Position numbers and translations under genes: made by a program. The notes under the pieces are model-generated. The model did no database searches. It was not told the DNA's origin and saw nothing but the letters and a program-made list of their open reading frames with translations. From Bufo bufo (lineage: Eukaryota > Chordata > Amphibia > Anura > Bufonidae), in the NCBI RefSeq assembly GCF_905171765.1, contig NC_053392.1, positions 402,119,399 to 402,183,398 of the forward strand: a DNA stretch of 64,000 nucleotides. Reading direction: 5' to 3'. Below are positions 56,220-64,000 of this stretch, piece after piece; within the stretch, counting starts at the first letter, position 1, and each line of letters begins with the position of its first letter.

Positions 56220-56599
56220 TATTCTGTCTCAGCAACGGTTGTACCTGCGACAAGCTTCTCTGTAAGGATGTGTGCGGCAGGTTGAATGATCACTTTAACA
56301 GATAGCTTACTCAATGAATAAAGACTCCAGAGGTGATTTTCAATGCTTCTTTATGCTTCAAGGTAGCAAGGATATAAACATAGAGGCTTTTTCATAGATA
56401 AATTTCTAATGAAGTTACACAGCTTCCACACTCTGCAGTCTCCTCATAACAACTATACAAAATGGAGTTACAGCAGGAAATGGAGGGTGGGAACAACCAA
56501 CTAGCCAGAAACAGCAGGGGTGTAAGGATCATACCAAATAATATAGTAACATAACATGTAATAACCACTGCTAGACAGTAAAAGCTGCGTGGCAGCACA
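56220..56599 (-). repeat. 3' LTR of the BEL element
   Basis: On the element strand it starts TGTGCTGCCACGCAGC and ends GCTGAGACAGAATA (terminal CA changed to TA). It lacks the 12-bp segment present in the other LTR. Confidence 0.85.
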
Positions 56600-56726
56600 C
56601 TCCCCGCCTGGTATCGAGAGATACCACTATACACTACATTATTTTCTTTTAACATACTATTAACATTCTATACAGTAACATGCTATTTAACCTTCTCAAG
56701 TCTATAAGCTAGCTATAGTAAAGGTC

Positions 56727-59700
56727 TTAAGTGACTCCTTCACATAACGTTGAATCTGAATTTTTGGATGCAGGCATAATTAGGACTGTCTCAGTGACTG
56801 GTCTCAGGAAGGTTTTTGATGCCCCATCCTTAACGATCCTGACTTCCACACTTCGGACTCTTCCATCATCACTAGTAATGGCCTTTGTAATAAGTCCAAC
56901 TGGCCACTGGATCCGGTGAGCTTGCCGGTCTTTTAACAGGACCAGGTCCCCTTCCTTTAAGTTAGGCTTCTGGGTTTGCCACTTTTTACGTCCTTGAAGA
57001 AGTGTGAGATATTCCTTCCTCCATCTGTCCCAGAAACAATCTGCAAGGTATTGAGCGTATCTCCACTGACGTTTATATATGTCCTTTTCATCGAAGATAC
57101 CCTTTAGCGCTGGAATCTGTCCAATCTTCCGGCTCAATAATGTAGCTGGAGTTAAGATAGTCAAAAATTCTGGGTCTGTAGATACGGCGGTCAACGGTCT
57201 TGAATTGATTATTGCTGCAAACTCAGCAAGAAATGTGGTGAGCACTTCATGGGTAAGGCGTGAAGAACTCACATCAAGCAACATTGAATCCAGTATGCGC
57301 CTTGCCATCCCAATCATGCGTTCCCATTTAGGCAGTAGGTCTACTGGCAGAGGGGCATCCCAATCTGTTACTCTCTCAGTAAGCTGGCGAAGTATGGATC
57401 TCCCTTGGATGGTAACTGGAGTCACAAAGCCTAGGGGATCGTAAAGGCTATTAACAGTTGACAGGACTCCTCGTCTGGTAAATGGCTTCTTGGCGTCAGA
57501 GACCTGAAAGGTGAATGTATCTGAAGTTATATTCCAGAGAAGACCGAGACTCCTTTGAGTGGGTAGGGCATCTACTCCCAAGTCCAAATCCTTCAAATCC
57601 TTAGCATGATCTTCTAGATTGAAAGACCTCATTACTTCACTGCTATTAGATGCAATCTTATGAAGCCTTAAGTTAGCAGTCAACAGGAGCTGTTGAGTTC
57701 TTTTTATCAGATTGACGGCTTCTTCAGGTGTTGAAAAGGATTTCAGGCCATCGTCTACATAAAAATCTCTCTCAATAAATTGCCTGGTGTCAGATCCAAA
57801 TTCCTTTTCACCTTCCTGCGCTGTTCTTCTCAGTCCATAAGTTGCCACGGCAGGAGATGGACTATTTCCAAAGACATGGACTCTCATGCGATAATCTATC
57901 ACCTGATCATTAACGTCATTGTTGCGGTGCCACAAGAACCAGAGATAATTTCTGTGGTCCTCTTTGACTATGAAACAGTGGAACATCTGTTGGACATCAG
58001 CTGTCACGGCAATTGGTTCCTTCCTGAACCGAATCAACACTCCTACAAGGTTGTTTGTTAGATTTGGACCAGTTAGAAGAACGTTATTTAAAGAGGTTCC
58101 CTGGAACTGAGCGCTTGAGTCAAAGACTATTCTGATTTGCCCCGGTTTACGAGGATGGTAGACTCCAAAGGATGGAAGGTACCAGCATTCTTCACCTTCC
58201 ATAAGGTCTGGTGCTGGCTCAGCGTGAAGGTTATCTAAAATCTTCTGCATAAATGTTATAAAGTGCTCTTGCATCTCAGGTTTGTTACAGAGAGTTTTCT
58301 TAAGTGCAGCAAATCTGGTTAAAGCTTGTTGTCGATTGTTAGGGAGAGTAAGCCTTGGTACTCGGAAGGGTAATGGAGCTACCCAACTGTTGGAATTGTC
58401 CTTGAAGAACTCTTCATCCATAATCTTGATGAACTCCTTGTCTTCGACTGAAGGGGCAATCTTGTTGTCATCACAAGTAGTCTGGTACACTGAATCACCA
58501 AGGTCCTTCTGAGAAGTGAGCTTGCAGTTTATACCTTGGAGTGCTTGATATGGAACTTCATTTTTAAAATCAAGTCTTTCCTTCACATAATAGTGCAATG
58601 GACATTTCATCGACCGATAGGCAACATTAGTTTTGTAGGAAGCTACGTCCAAGAGCTTGTGAGATTGATCTAAACAGACTTCTCCTATTATCACCCATCC
58701 AAGATCAAGTTTCTGGGCCTGAGGAGCATCATCTGGACCGTTACATAACTCTCTTATTTTATGAACTCTAGGAATGTCTCTTCCTAGTAGAATCAAAATC
58801 TTAACATCCTTGTAAAGAGGTGGAATGTAGTCAGCAATGTGGCTCAAATGAGGGTGATGACGTGCAACCTCTGGTGTGGGGATTTCTTCTCTATTGTTCG
58901 GTAGCTGATCACATTCGATTAGAGTTGGAAGAGGAAACTCTATGTCCTCATATTCTGATGCCACTATGAAGCCATGGGCTCTTCTTCCAGAAGCATTGAT
59001 CTTTCCTGCACATGTCTGCAAGGTATAGGACCAGGTCTCTCCATGAATGTTGATCAGGTCAAAGAATTCTGTACTGGCCAATGAGCGATTGCTCTGATCA
59101 TCGAGTATGGCATACATTTTTATGGAATTTTGTGGACATCCTTCAGGAAAAACCCTTACAAGACATATCTTGCTACAAGATTTGCTATGAAGCCCTTCTC
59201 CACATACCTCTGTACACCTTGTGGTTACGGGATTGGCACGTTGCTCAGTTCTCTCCCCGCCATCATCTGATGTAGTTTTGGGGTTGCTGCCGGGTGAAGG
59301 TTTCCTTTTGAACAGGTCTGAATGAAGAGCGTCCACATGTTTGGCACTGCTACACAGGGAACATCTGATGGCGATCTTACAGTCTCTAGCTAAATGATCG
59401 GAGGATGCACAACACTTGAAACAGATATTATGCTCTTTGAGAAATGACTTGCGTTCTTCAATAGGCTTGTCCTTGAATGCACGACATTTGGAGAGAGAAT
59501 GTGGCGCATTATGAATAGGACACTGTTGATTAAGATTGCTTGCCTTAATGTCTGTAGCCAAGACGTTGGATGCTATCGCGGTCTTCCTCACGGCAATAGG
59601 ATGCCTTAAATTCTTAAATTTACTGTTGGTGGCAATATCCCTTGATGTAGTTAAAGGAATGGTGGTTGTATCTGGATAGAAGAAGTTTGGGTCATTCTTG

Positions 59701-60164
59701 GATCTTGCAACCTTCTGCACGAACTCTGCAAAATAAAAAAAAGGAGGGAAGGAAACATGATGTTCATACTTATACTTTGATCCTACACTAGTCCACTTTC
59801 CCTGAAGATAACTAGGCAACTTTGCTACAATAGGATTTACGCCCTGAGCAGTGTCTAAATAGCTAAGACCTGGTAAACTAGGATCTAACTTAGCAATTTC
59901 AAGTTCATGAAGGAGGTCACCTAACTCTCTAAGCTTATGATTGTCCTTAACAGAGATCTTAGGAAAGTCATTTAGTCTCTGGAATAAGGCAGATTCAATG
60001 ACTTCGGGGCTCCCATAGTCTTGTTCTAGACGTTCCCAGGCAGCATCAAGGCCTGCTTTAAAGTTATAAATGTAAACAGATTTAAGTCTCTTTACTTGTT
60101 CTGAAGATTGACGCCCCAACCACTTTATTAGTAAGTCGAGTTCTGCTTGAGGTTCAATGTCCAA
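56727..60164 (-). CDS. BEL/Pao pol-type polyprotein, 1145 residues, internally deleted
   Basis: Open frame after the gag-pol break. It begins inside the gag-like DUF1759 region (residues 1-165). Zinc knuckles follow (C248, C251, H257, C262), then the DUF1758 aspartic protease (ILDDQSN, DD at 355-356) and the reverse transcriptase (TADVQQMF with D723, FYVDDGL with DD at 804-805). The A17-type region follows. At residue ~947 (about 57325) the sequence jumps from LPVDLLPKWE into RMIGMARRILDSM. RNase H and the integrase zinc finger with the first two catalytic Asp are therefore missing. The integrase end (LTHEVLTTFLAEFAAIINSR) and DUF5641-like tail remain. Family pol proteins are usually much longer (about 1,700). 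The listed Met is not the native start; the original frame continues upstream (RFDDRPENYRSW). Confidence 0.85.
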   Translation of the reverse strand: MDIEPQAELDLLIKWLGRQSSEQVKRLKSVYIYNFKAGLDAAWERLEQDYGSPEVIESALFQRLNDFPKISVKDNHKLRELGDLLHELEIAKLDPSLPGLSYLDTAQGVNPIVAKLPSYLQGKWTSVGSKYKYEHHVSFPPFFYFAEFVQKVARSKNDPNFFYPDTTTIPLTTSRDIATNSKFKNLRHPIAVRKTAIASNVLATDIKASNLNQQCPIHNAPHSLSKCRAFKDKPIEERKSFLKEHNICFKCCASSDHLARDCKIAIRCSLCSSAKHVDALHSDLFKRKPSPGSNPKTTSDDGGERTEQRANPVTTRCTEVCGEGLHSKSCSKICLVRVFPEGCPQNSIKMYAILDDQSNRSLASTEFFDLINIHGETWSYTLQTCAGKINASGRRAHGFIVASEYEDIEFPLPTLIECDQLPNNREEIPTPEVARHHPHLSHIADYIPPLYKDVKILILLGRDIPRVHKIRELCNGPDDAPQAQKLDLGWVIIGEVCLDQSHKLLDVASYKTNVAYRSMKCPLHYYVKERLDFKNEVPYQALQGINCKLTSQKDLGDSVYQTTCDDNKIAPSVEDKEFIKIMDEEFFKDNSNSWVAPLPFRVPRLTLPNNRQQALTRFAALKKTLCNKPEMQEHFITFMQKILDNLHAEPAPDLMEGEECWYLPSFGVYHPRKPGQIRIVFDSSAQFQGTSLNNVLLTGPNLTNNLVGVLIRFRKEPIAVTADVQQMFHCFIVKEDHRNYLWFLWHRNNDVNDQVIDYRMRVHVFGNSPSPAVATYGLRRTAQEGEKEFGSDTRQFIERDFYVDDGLKSFSTPEEAVNLIKRTQQLLLTANLRLHKIASNSSEVMRSFNLEDHAKDLKDLDLGVDALPTQRSLGLLWNITSDTFTFQVSDAKKPFTRRGVLSTVNSLYDPLGFVTPVTIQGRSILRQLTERVTDWDAPLPVDLLPKWERMIGMARRILDSMLLDVSSSRLTHEVLTTFLAEFAAIINSRPLTAVSTDPEFLTILTPATLLSRKIGQIPALKGIFDEKDIYKRQWRYAQYLADCFWDRWRKEYLTLLQGRKKWQTQKPNLKEGDLVLLKDRQAHRIQWPVGLITKAITSDDGRVRSVEVRIVKDGASKTFLRPVTETVLIMPASKNSDSTLCEGVT

Positions 60165-60231
60165 GTTCTTAGTTACCGCCTTAAATGTAGATCTCCAACT
60201 TCTGTAGTTCTCTGGGCGGTCATCAAATCTA

Positions 60232-60871
60232 AGTGTATATACAGTATGTGGGCGGGTGGCTCACACCTAATAGCTATGATGGGTGCTGCTAACTCTAAAT
60301 TGGGTGCCCGATCCCAATAATAATAAAAGCTTGAAAGTAAAAAGGGAGAGTGAGCACTCACAACGTCTGTACCATATGGAATTAGTTTTACTAAGACCTG
60401 ATTGGTCAGATAAGGTTAAACACTAATACATTAAACACTAATACATTCACATTAAAATACAATTGACTTAAAATATATAAATGTTACAATATGGTACCAA
60501 ATATGATTTCCACTATTTGTGGTCGGGGTAAAAAGTTCATGGCCGCACTCCGTAACACTTGTAGCAAAAATGTCAGTAGCTGTGGATAGAGTGGGTAGAA
60601 GCGTCCTAAAAGTTCCTCATATAGTGCACTTCTGAGCGGACTCCTTATGTAATAATTCCTTTAGGAGAGTTCTTCACTCCTATTAAGACAGTGAAGGCAA
60701 TGTTCCAGACTTGTAATTATCAGTTCCTACCTGGTTCCTTGGTAGTATGTCCCACTGTGTGGCGTCTCCTCGAGGCGAGCGGTGCCGGCCGTCCGAGTAT
60801 CTTCCGCCGCAAGTATCAGGCGGGTGACGTCACAGTATCGCGGGATCCTGGTCAGCGGTCTGCGCTGAAGG
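60232..60871. mobile_element. 640-bp retroposon insert in BEL gag
   Basis: Flanked by the 11-bp duplication CATCAAATCTA (60221-60231 and 60872-60882). The insert is non-coding, with an AT-rich left half and a GC-rich right half, and has no terminal inverted repeats. The long duplication points to target-primed reverse transcription. A Penelope-like or LINE-mobilised origin is possible but unproven. Confidence 0.75.
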
Positions 60872-62135
60872 CATCAAATCTAGACAGTCCAATAGTAATC
60901 AACTCTCGTCGAATAATATACTTGCTGAAGTCTGCAGCATCAGTGCTTTCGGTTTTTATAGCCACAGGGGATACTGATGGTGCACTGACTTGGACCATGG
61001 TTGGTATCAGATGTTGGCTGGTAGGTGGAGAGAAAGGTGTTGCAGATGGGTTCAAACTAGGTAAGGGTCTGTCGTCTGACGGTCTCTGAGCATTTGAAGC
61101 TGAAGAAAGCTGTATCACAGGGGGTATACAGTTCATTCTGTAGTTTTCTGCTGTGCCCTTGTAATCTCTATTCACATAGGGTTGTGGTGGCACATGAGCT
61201 GCGTAGGTTGATTCACTTGATTTTGTGACATGCGGTAGTTGTGGAGTGTCTCTGTTAGTAGGTGTGTGTAGTTGACGAGCTTGATTTGGCAACACGTTGC
61301 CTTCTGATCCACTTGCTGGATGATTATGAGAAGAATCTCCAACTGTAGGTGGGACTGTATTGTCGTGGTTCTGGGTTAAGACAAACTGTAGGGTCCTTTC
61401 AACAGGGTCCTGACAAGCAGCCAAGCTGGGACAAGCTGCTCCTTCTTCTTCCAATAGGGCTTGTTCCAAGACAGATAATTCAGCTAAGGCTACTTCCTTT
61501 TCTTTATTCTTCTGAAGGATTTCTAGCTGAGCTTTGATGGCTGCTTCTCTTTCAGAACAAGCGGCTTGAACCTGGACTGCTGCAACCTTCTGGCGAGCTT
61601 TGACTATTTGGTCGCTCAGTGTTGACCTTACAGAGCAGGACCGCAGTGACTTAGAAGAGGATTTATGATAGGAGCGGGCAGATCTAGATGATTTTCCTGA
61701 GTGTCTGGAAGAAGCAGATTTATAGGATGTAGTTTCACGTAGCTGTGCTAATCTACCTTCTATCTGTGCCTTTGCTTCAAGATATGTGCTATGCCTCTGC
61801 TGGTCAGTAGAAGTAAAGTCCTTTAATTCCAATGCAGCTTCCTCTATGTTGGAATGAGACAATAGGGAATAGTACTTCTCAGAAAGTCTTTTATAGTTCT
61901 CAAATGCCTTCTTAACCCTTGAGAGAGCAGTGTTCAATTGTGTGGTCTTTATACAACTTAAAGTCTTCTCCCATAATGCAGTCAGGTTACTAGATGTGTC
62001 TTCCTTACTTGCTTCATAAGCCTCCCTTGCCTTCAAGGATGGATGAGGGGCTCTAACAGGACGAGTAGGATGAAGTAAGGAGTCTGCTTTATCTTGATTA
62101 AATACAGGTAACTCTGTGGGATCTCTGTCAGACAT
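60852..62135 (-). CDS. BEL/Pao gag N-terminal part, 427 residues
   Basis: Starts MSDRDPTELPVFNQDKADSL. It has a helical N-terminal domain, a Ser/Arg-rich stretch (SRHSGKSSRSARSYHKSSSK, about residues 140-170), a coiled-coil region (SEREAAIKAQLEILQKNKEK) and a Pro/Ser-rich linker. It ends YIIRRELITIGLSRFD followed by eight residues contributed by the inserted repeat. The natural continuation lies beyond the insert at 60231, so this was once one gag-pol frame. Confidence 0.8.
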   Translation of the reverse strand: MSDRDPTELPVFNQDKADSLLHPTRPVRAPHPSLKAREAYEASKEDTSSNLTALWEKTLSCIKTTQLNTALSRVKKAFENYKRLSEKYYSLLSHSNIEEAALELKDFTSTDQQRHSTYLEAKAQIEGRLAQLRETTSYKSASSRHSGKSSRSARSYHKSSSKSLRSCSVRSTLSDQIVKARQKVAAVQVQAACSEREAAIKAQLEILQKNKEKEVALAELSVLEQALLEEEGAACPSLAACQDPVERTLQFVLTQNHDNTVPPTVGDSSHNHPASGSEGNVLPNQARQLHTPTNRDTPQLPHVTKSSESTYAAHVPPQPYVNRDYKGTAENYRMNCIPPVIQLSSASNAQRPSDDRPLPSLNPSATPFSPPTSQHLIPTMVQVSAPSVSPVAIKTESTDAADFSKYIIRRELITIGLSRFDAFSADR

Positions 62136-62625
62136 AATGACAAGTGCTGTAGTTTTGGTGTCTTGTTAGAAATCTGCCAGAGCTCAGCTCTGTAGGTAGT
62201 GACTTCTGTTAGTAAGCAGGCTGAGCTGAGGAGCTGGATATTTGTGACAATGAGCCAGCTAGTGCTGCAACTGGTTCAGACTGGATAGCTCAGCTCAGTG
62301 CACAGTTCAAAAGGTACTTATGGCTCCCCAATAAAGGCAAAACTTGTATAAGCTGGTATTACTAGAGAAATGGGTTCACAGCACAGACCAGAAATCCCTG
62401 GCAGTAAAGGCTGTAACAGTTATGGAGCATTCAGTAGGTGGCTGGCTTCATATGCAGAGTAATGCTTCTGCTGACTGCGGCAGTGACACACAGGCATTGA
62501 CTTTCAGTGCACGGCCTGAAGATGGCTTCCTGTCTTAGGGTGTTAGTTCTTCACACAGGAGCGTGGTTACTCACGTTTCTGAAGCTGCAGAGATAGCCAT
62601 GTGATGGATTCTTCTAGAAATTTAC

Positions 62626-63017
62626 TGTTCTGTCTCAGCATCGGTTGTACCTGCGACAAGCTTCTTGTAGACCCAGTCTGTAAGGATGTGTGCGGCAGGT
62701 TGAATGATCACTTTAACAGATAGCTTACTCAATGAATAAAGACTCCAGAGGTGATTTTCAATGCTTCTTTATGCTTCAAGGTAGCAAGGATATAAACATA
62801 GAGGCTTTTTCATAGATAAATTTCTAATGAAGTTACACAGCTTCCACACTCTGCAGTCTCCTCATAACAACTATACAAAATGGAGTTACAGCAGGAAATG
62901 GAGGGTGGGAACAACCAACTAGCCAGAAACAGCAGGGGTGTAAGGATCATACCAAATAATATAGTAACATAACATGTAATAACAACTGCTAGACAGTAAA
63001 AGCTGCGTGGCAGCACA
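62626..63017 (-). repeat. 5' LTR of the BEL element
   Basis: TG...CA LTR, 392 bp, ending GCTGAGACAGAACA on the element strand. The bases that follow (GTAAATTTCTAGAAG) show no obvious tRNA-complementary PBS. Confidence 0.85.
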
Positions 63018-63022
63018 CTACT

Positions 63023-64000
63023 TACAGCAGGTCTCTTCCTTAGTTAGCCAATAGTAAGCTTTCAAGATTATTTTGGTACCTATATTCAGTCTCTGACAGA
63101 AGTAGAACTCCACCTATGAGACATTTATGATATATGCAGCTCTTTAGAGTGAGTATTTCAGACAAATGAAAATGTACTTTACTTGATTTCTAATTAAATT
63201 AAATGACTAAACAAGGAAGCAATGCAAAGTAAATAGGAGTATACTTGACACATTTCTTATGAATAAGCGTTGATTTAATTTTTCTCCTAATTCTTTTTAC
63301 TTTTGGATATAAATTGAGTTGAATAAAGTTCAAGTCCAGACAGTATTTCTTCTGTAAACAAACAAAGAAAAAAATAAAAAAAACAACAACACAGCTCTTA
63401 ACAAGTTAAGTGCATATGGCCTCTGTCAAACAGAAACTGTTGCTAGACTGGTTTGGATTAATGTGTAGTTTTCATTTTATAGGTCACAAATCTTTGCTTA
63501 GAAACTTTTGATTGAAATATTTTGTGCATTTAAAACCAAATAGGTCATGCCATTAAAAAAATAAATTGTATAGAGAGAAATGACTTAGAAAACAAAACCA
63601 TATAAATAATTTAAAAGTCATGTTTTTTTACTTGGTGTCATTAACCTCAAGCTACACATTGACCTCAAGTGTTAAATGGTTTGGCAGAATTATTTTAGTG
63701 AAATCATGTACCTCAACTGACATGTTTTACTAAAGCAATTGAATTGTCTTACAATCCAAAAATAATTTGCTATTCATTTTGACATTTTATTTGTCACTGT
63801 ATTTTCTTCCTTGTAAAGAAAATAAAAAATAGATATTAAACATATAAAAAACAAATGTAAACATAAATTTACTTTATGATTTAGACAGACTAAATGACGA
63901 AATGAACAATCTAGATAAAAAAGAAGTAAAAGTAGAAAATAATTTCATTACTTTTAAGCTAGAGATAAGTAAACTTCTTGAAATTCGCTTTGTGTCTGAT
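63023..64000. other. AT-rich sequence, nothing recognised
   Basis: Outside the BEL element. I see no coding homology, terminal repeats or tandem repeats. It is the best candidate in the window for non-repetitive host DNA, though old decayed repeats cannot be excluded. Confidence 0.4.

Larger units (their letters stand above)
56220..63017 (-). mobile_element. BEL/Pao LTR retrotransposon, nearly full length
   Basis: Flanked by the 5-bp duplication CTACT (56215-56219 and 63018-63022). LTRs of 380 bp (56220-56599) and 392 bp (62626-63017) share long identity. They differ by a 12-bp indel (TTGTAGACCCAG-type) and about three substitutions that I could see. Gag and pol lie between, with a 640-bp insertion in gag and an internal deletion in pol. 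A purine tract GGCGGGGAG abuts the 3' LTR. It must rely on other copies to move. Confidence 0.9.

Noticed and set aside
63023..64000. Possible exon or conserved non-coding element in the AT-rich right end
   Set aside because: No open frame, splice-like pattern or motif that I could support.

Overview
This window looks like vertebrate intergenic DNA, most probably from a frog or toad. No host protein-coding gene could be recognised. Almost everything that can be classified is a transposable element: hAT elements, TTAA-flanked piggyBac/Kolobok-like elements, PIF/Harbinger-like MITEs, Ty3/gypsy chromoviruses, a BEL/Pao element, L1/Tx1-like and CR1/L2-like LINEs, and Penelope-like pieces. The amphibian assignment is an inference from this mixture and from familiar repeat styles; it was not tested by a search.

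Layout. 1-2971: 5' part of a ZMYM1-like hAT on the minus strand. 3150-3858: a near-perfect 709-bp palindrome. 4482-6305: two MITEs and a CR1/L2 tail. 6669-13395: a large decayed hAT (imperfect 8-bp target duplication) filled with a Penelope-like fragment carrying a hammerhead-ribozyme-like motif, a double-hairpin array and a piggyBac-like tandem repeat. 14005-18117: two minus-strand pieces of a BED-type hAT family, one holding a piggyBac MITE. 18118-23807: a Ty3/gypsy 3' half (A) interrupted by a second gypsy (B), itself interrupted by a MITE; the LTR of A is also interrupted by a hAT MITE and a solo LTR. 24213-26051: an L1-like ORF1 remnant. 26052-32776: the most complete BED-hAT copy, plus strand, with a broken gene. 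33135-44055: a full-length but decayed L1/Tx1-like LINE with a 10-bp target duplication, whose ORF2 is split by a 4.7-kb piggyBac-like element built of hairpins. 44323-45174: a retroposon with a 12-bp target duplication. 45470-56074: a third BED-hAT, split by a young full-length gypsy (C, 48265-53602). 56220-63017: a BEL/Pao element with an in-frame deletion and an insertion. 63023-64000: AT-rich sequence with nothing recognised.

Functional view. Only gypsy C looks potentially competent: it has 491-bp LTRs differing at one base, a 5-bp target duplication, an uninterrupted 1443-codon gag-pol frame, and a primer-binding site that matches the predicted 5' end of its own transcript, as in self-priming Tf1/sushi elements. 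The other coding copies are broken by stops, frameshifts, deletions or insertions. The value of the window lies in the dated nesting order of insertions, in the long palindromes, and in small RNA-related motifs (hammerhead-like, tRNA-like Pol III boxes) carried inside the repeats.
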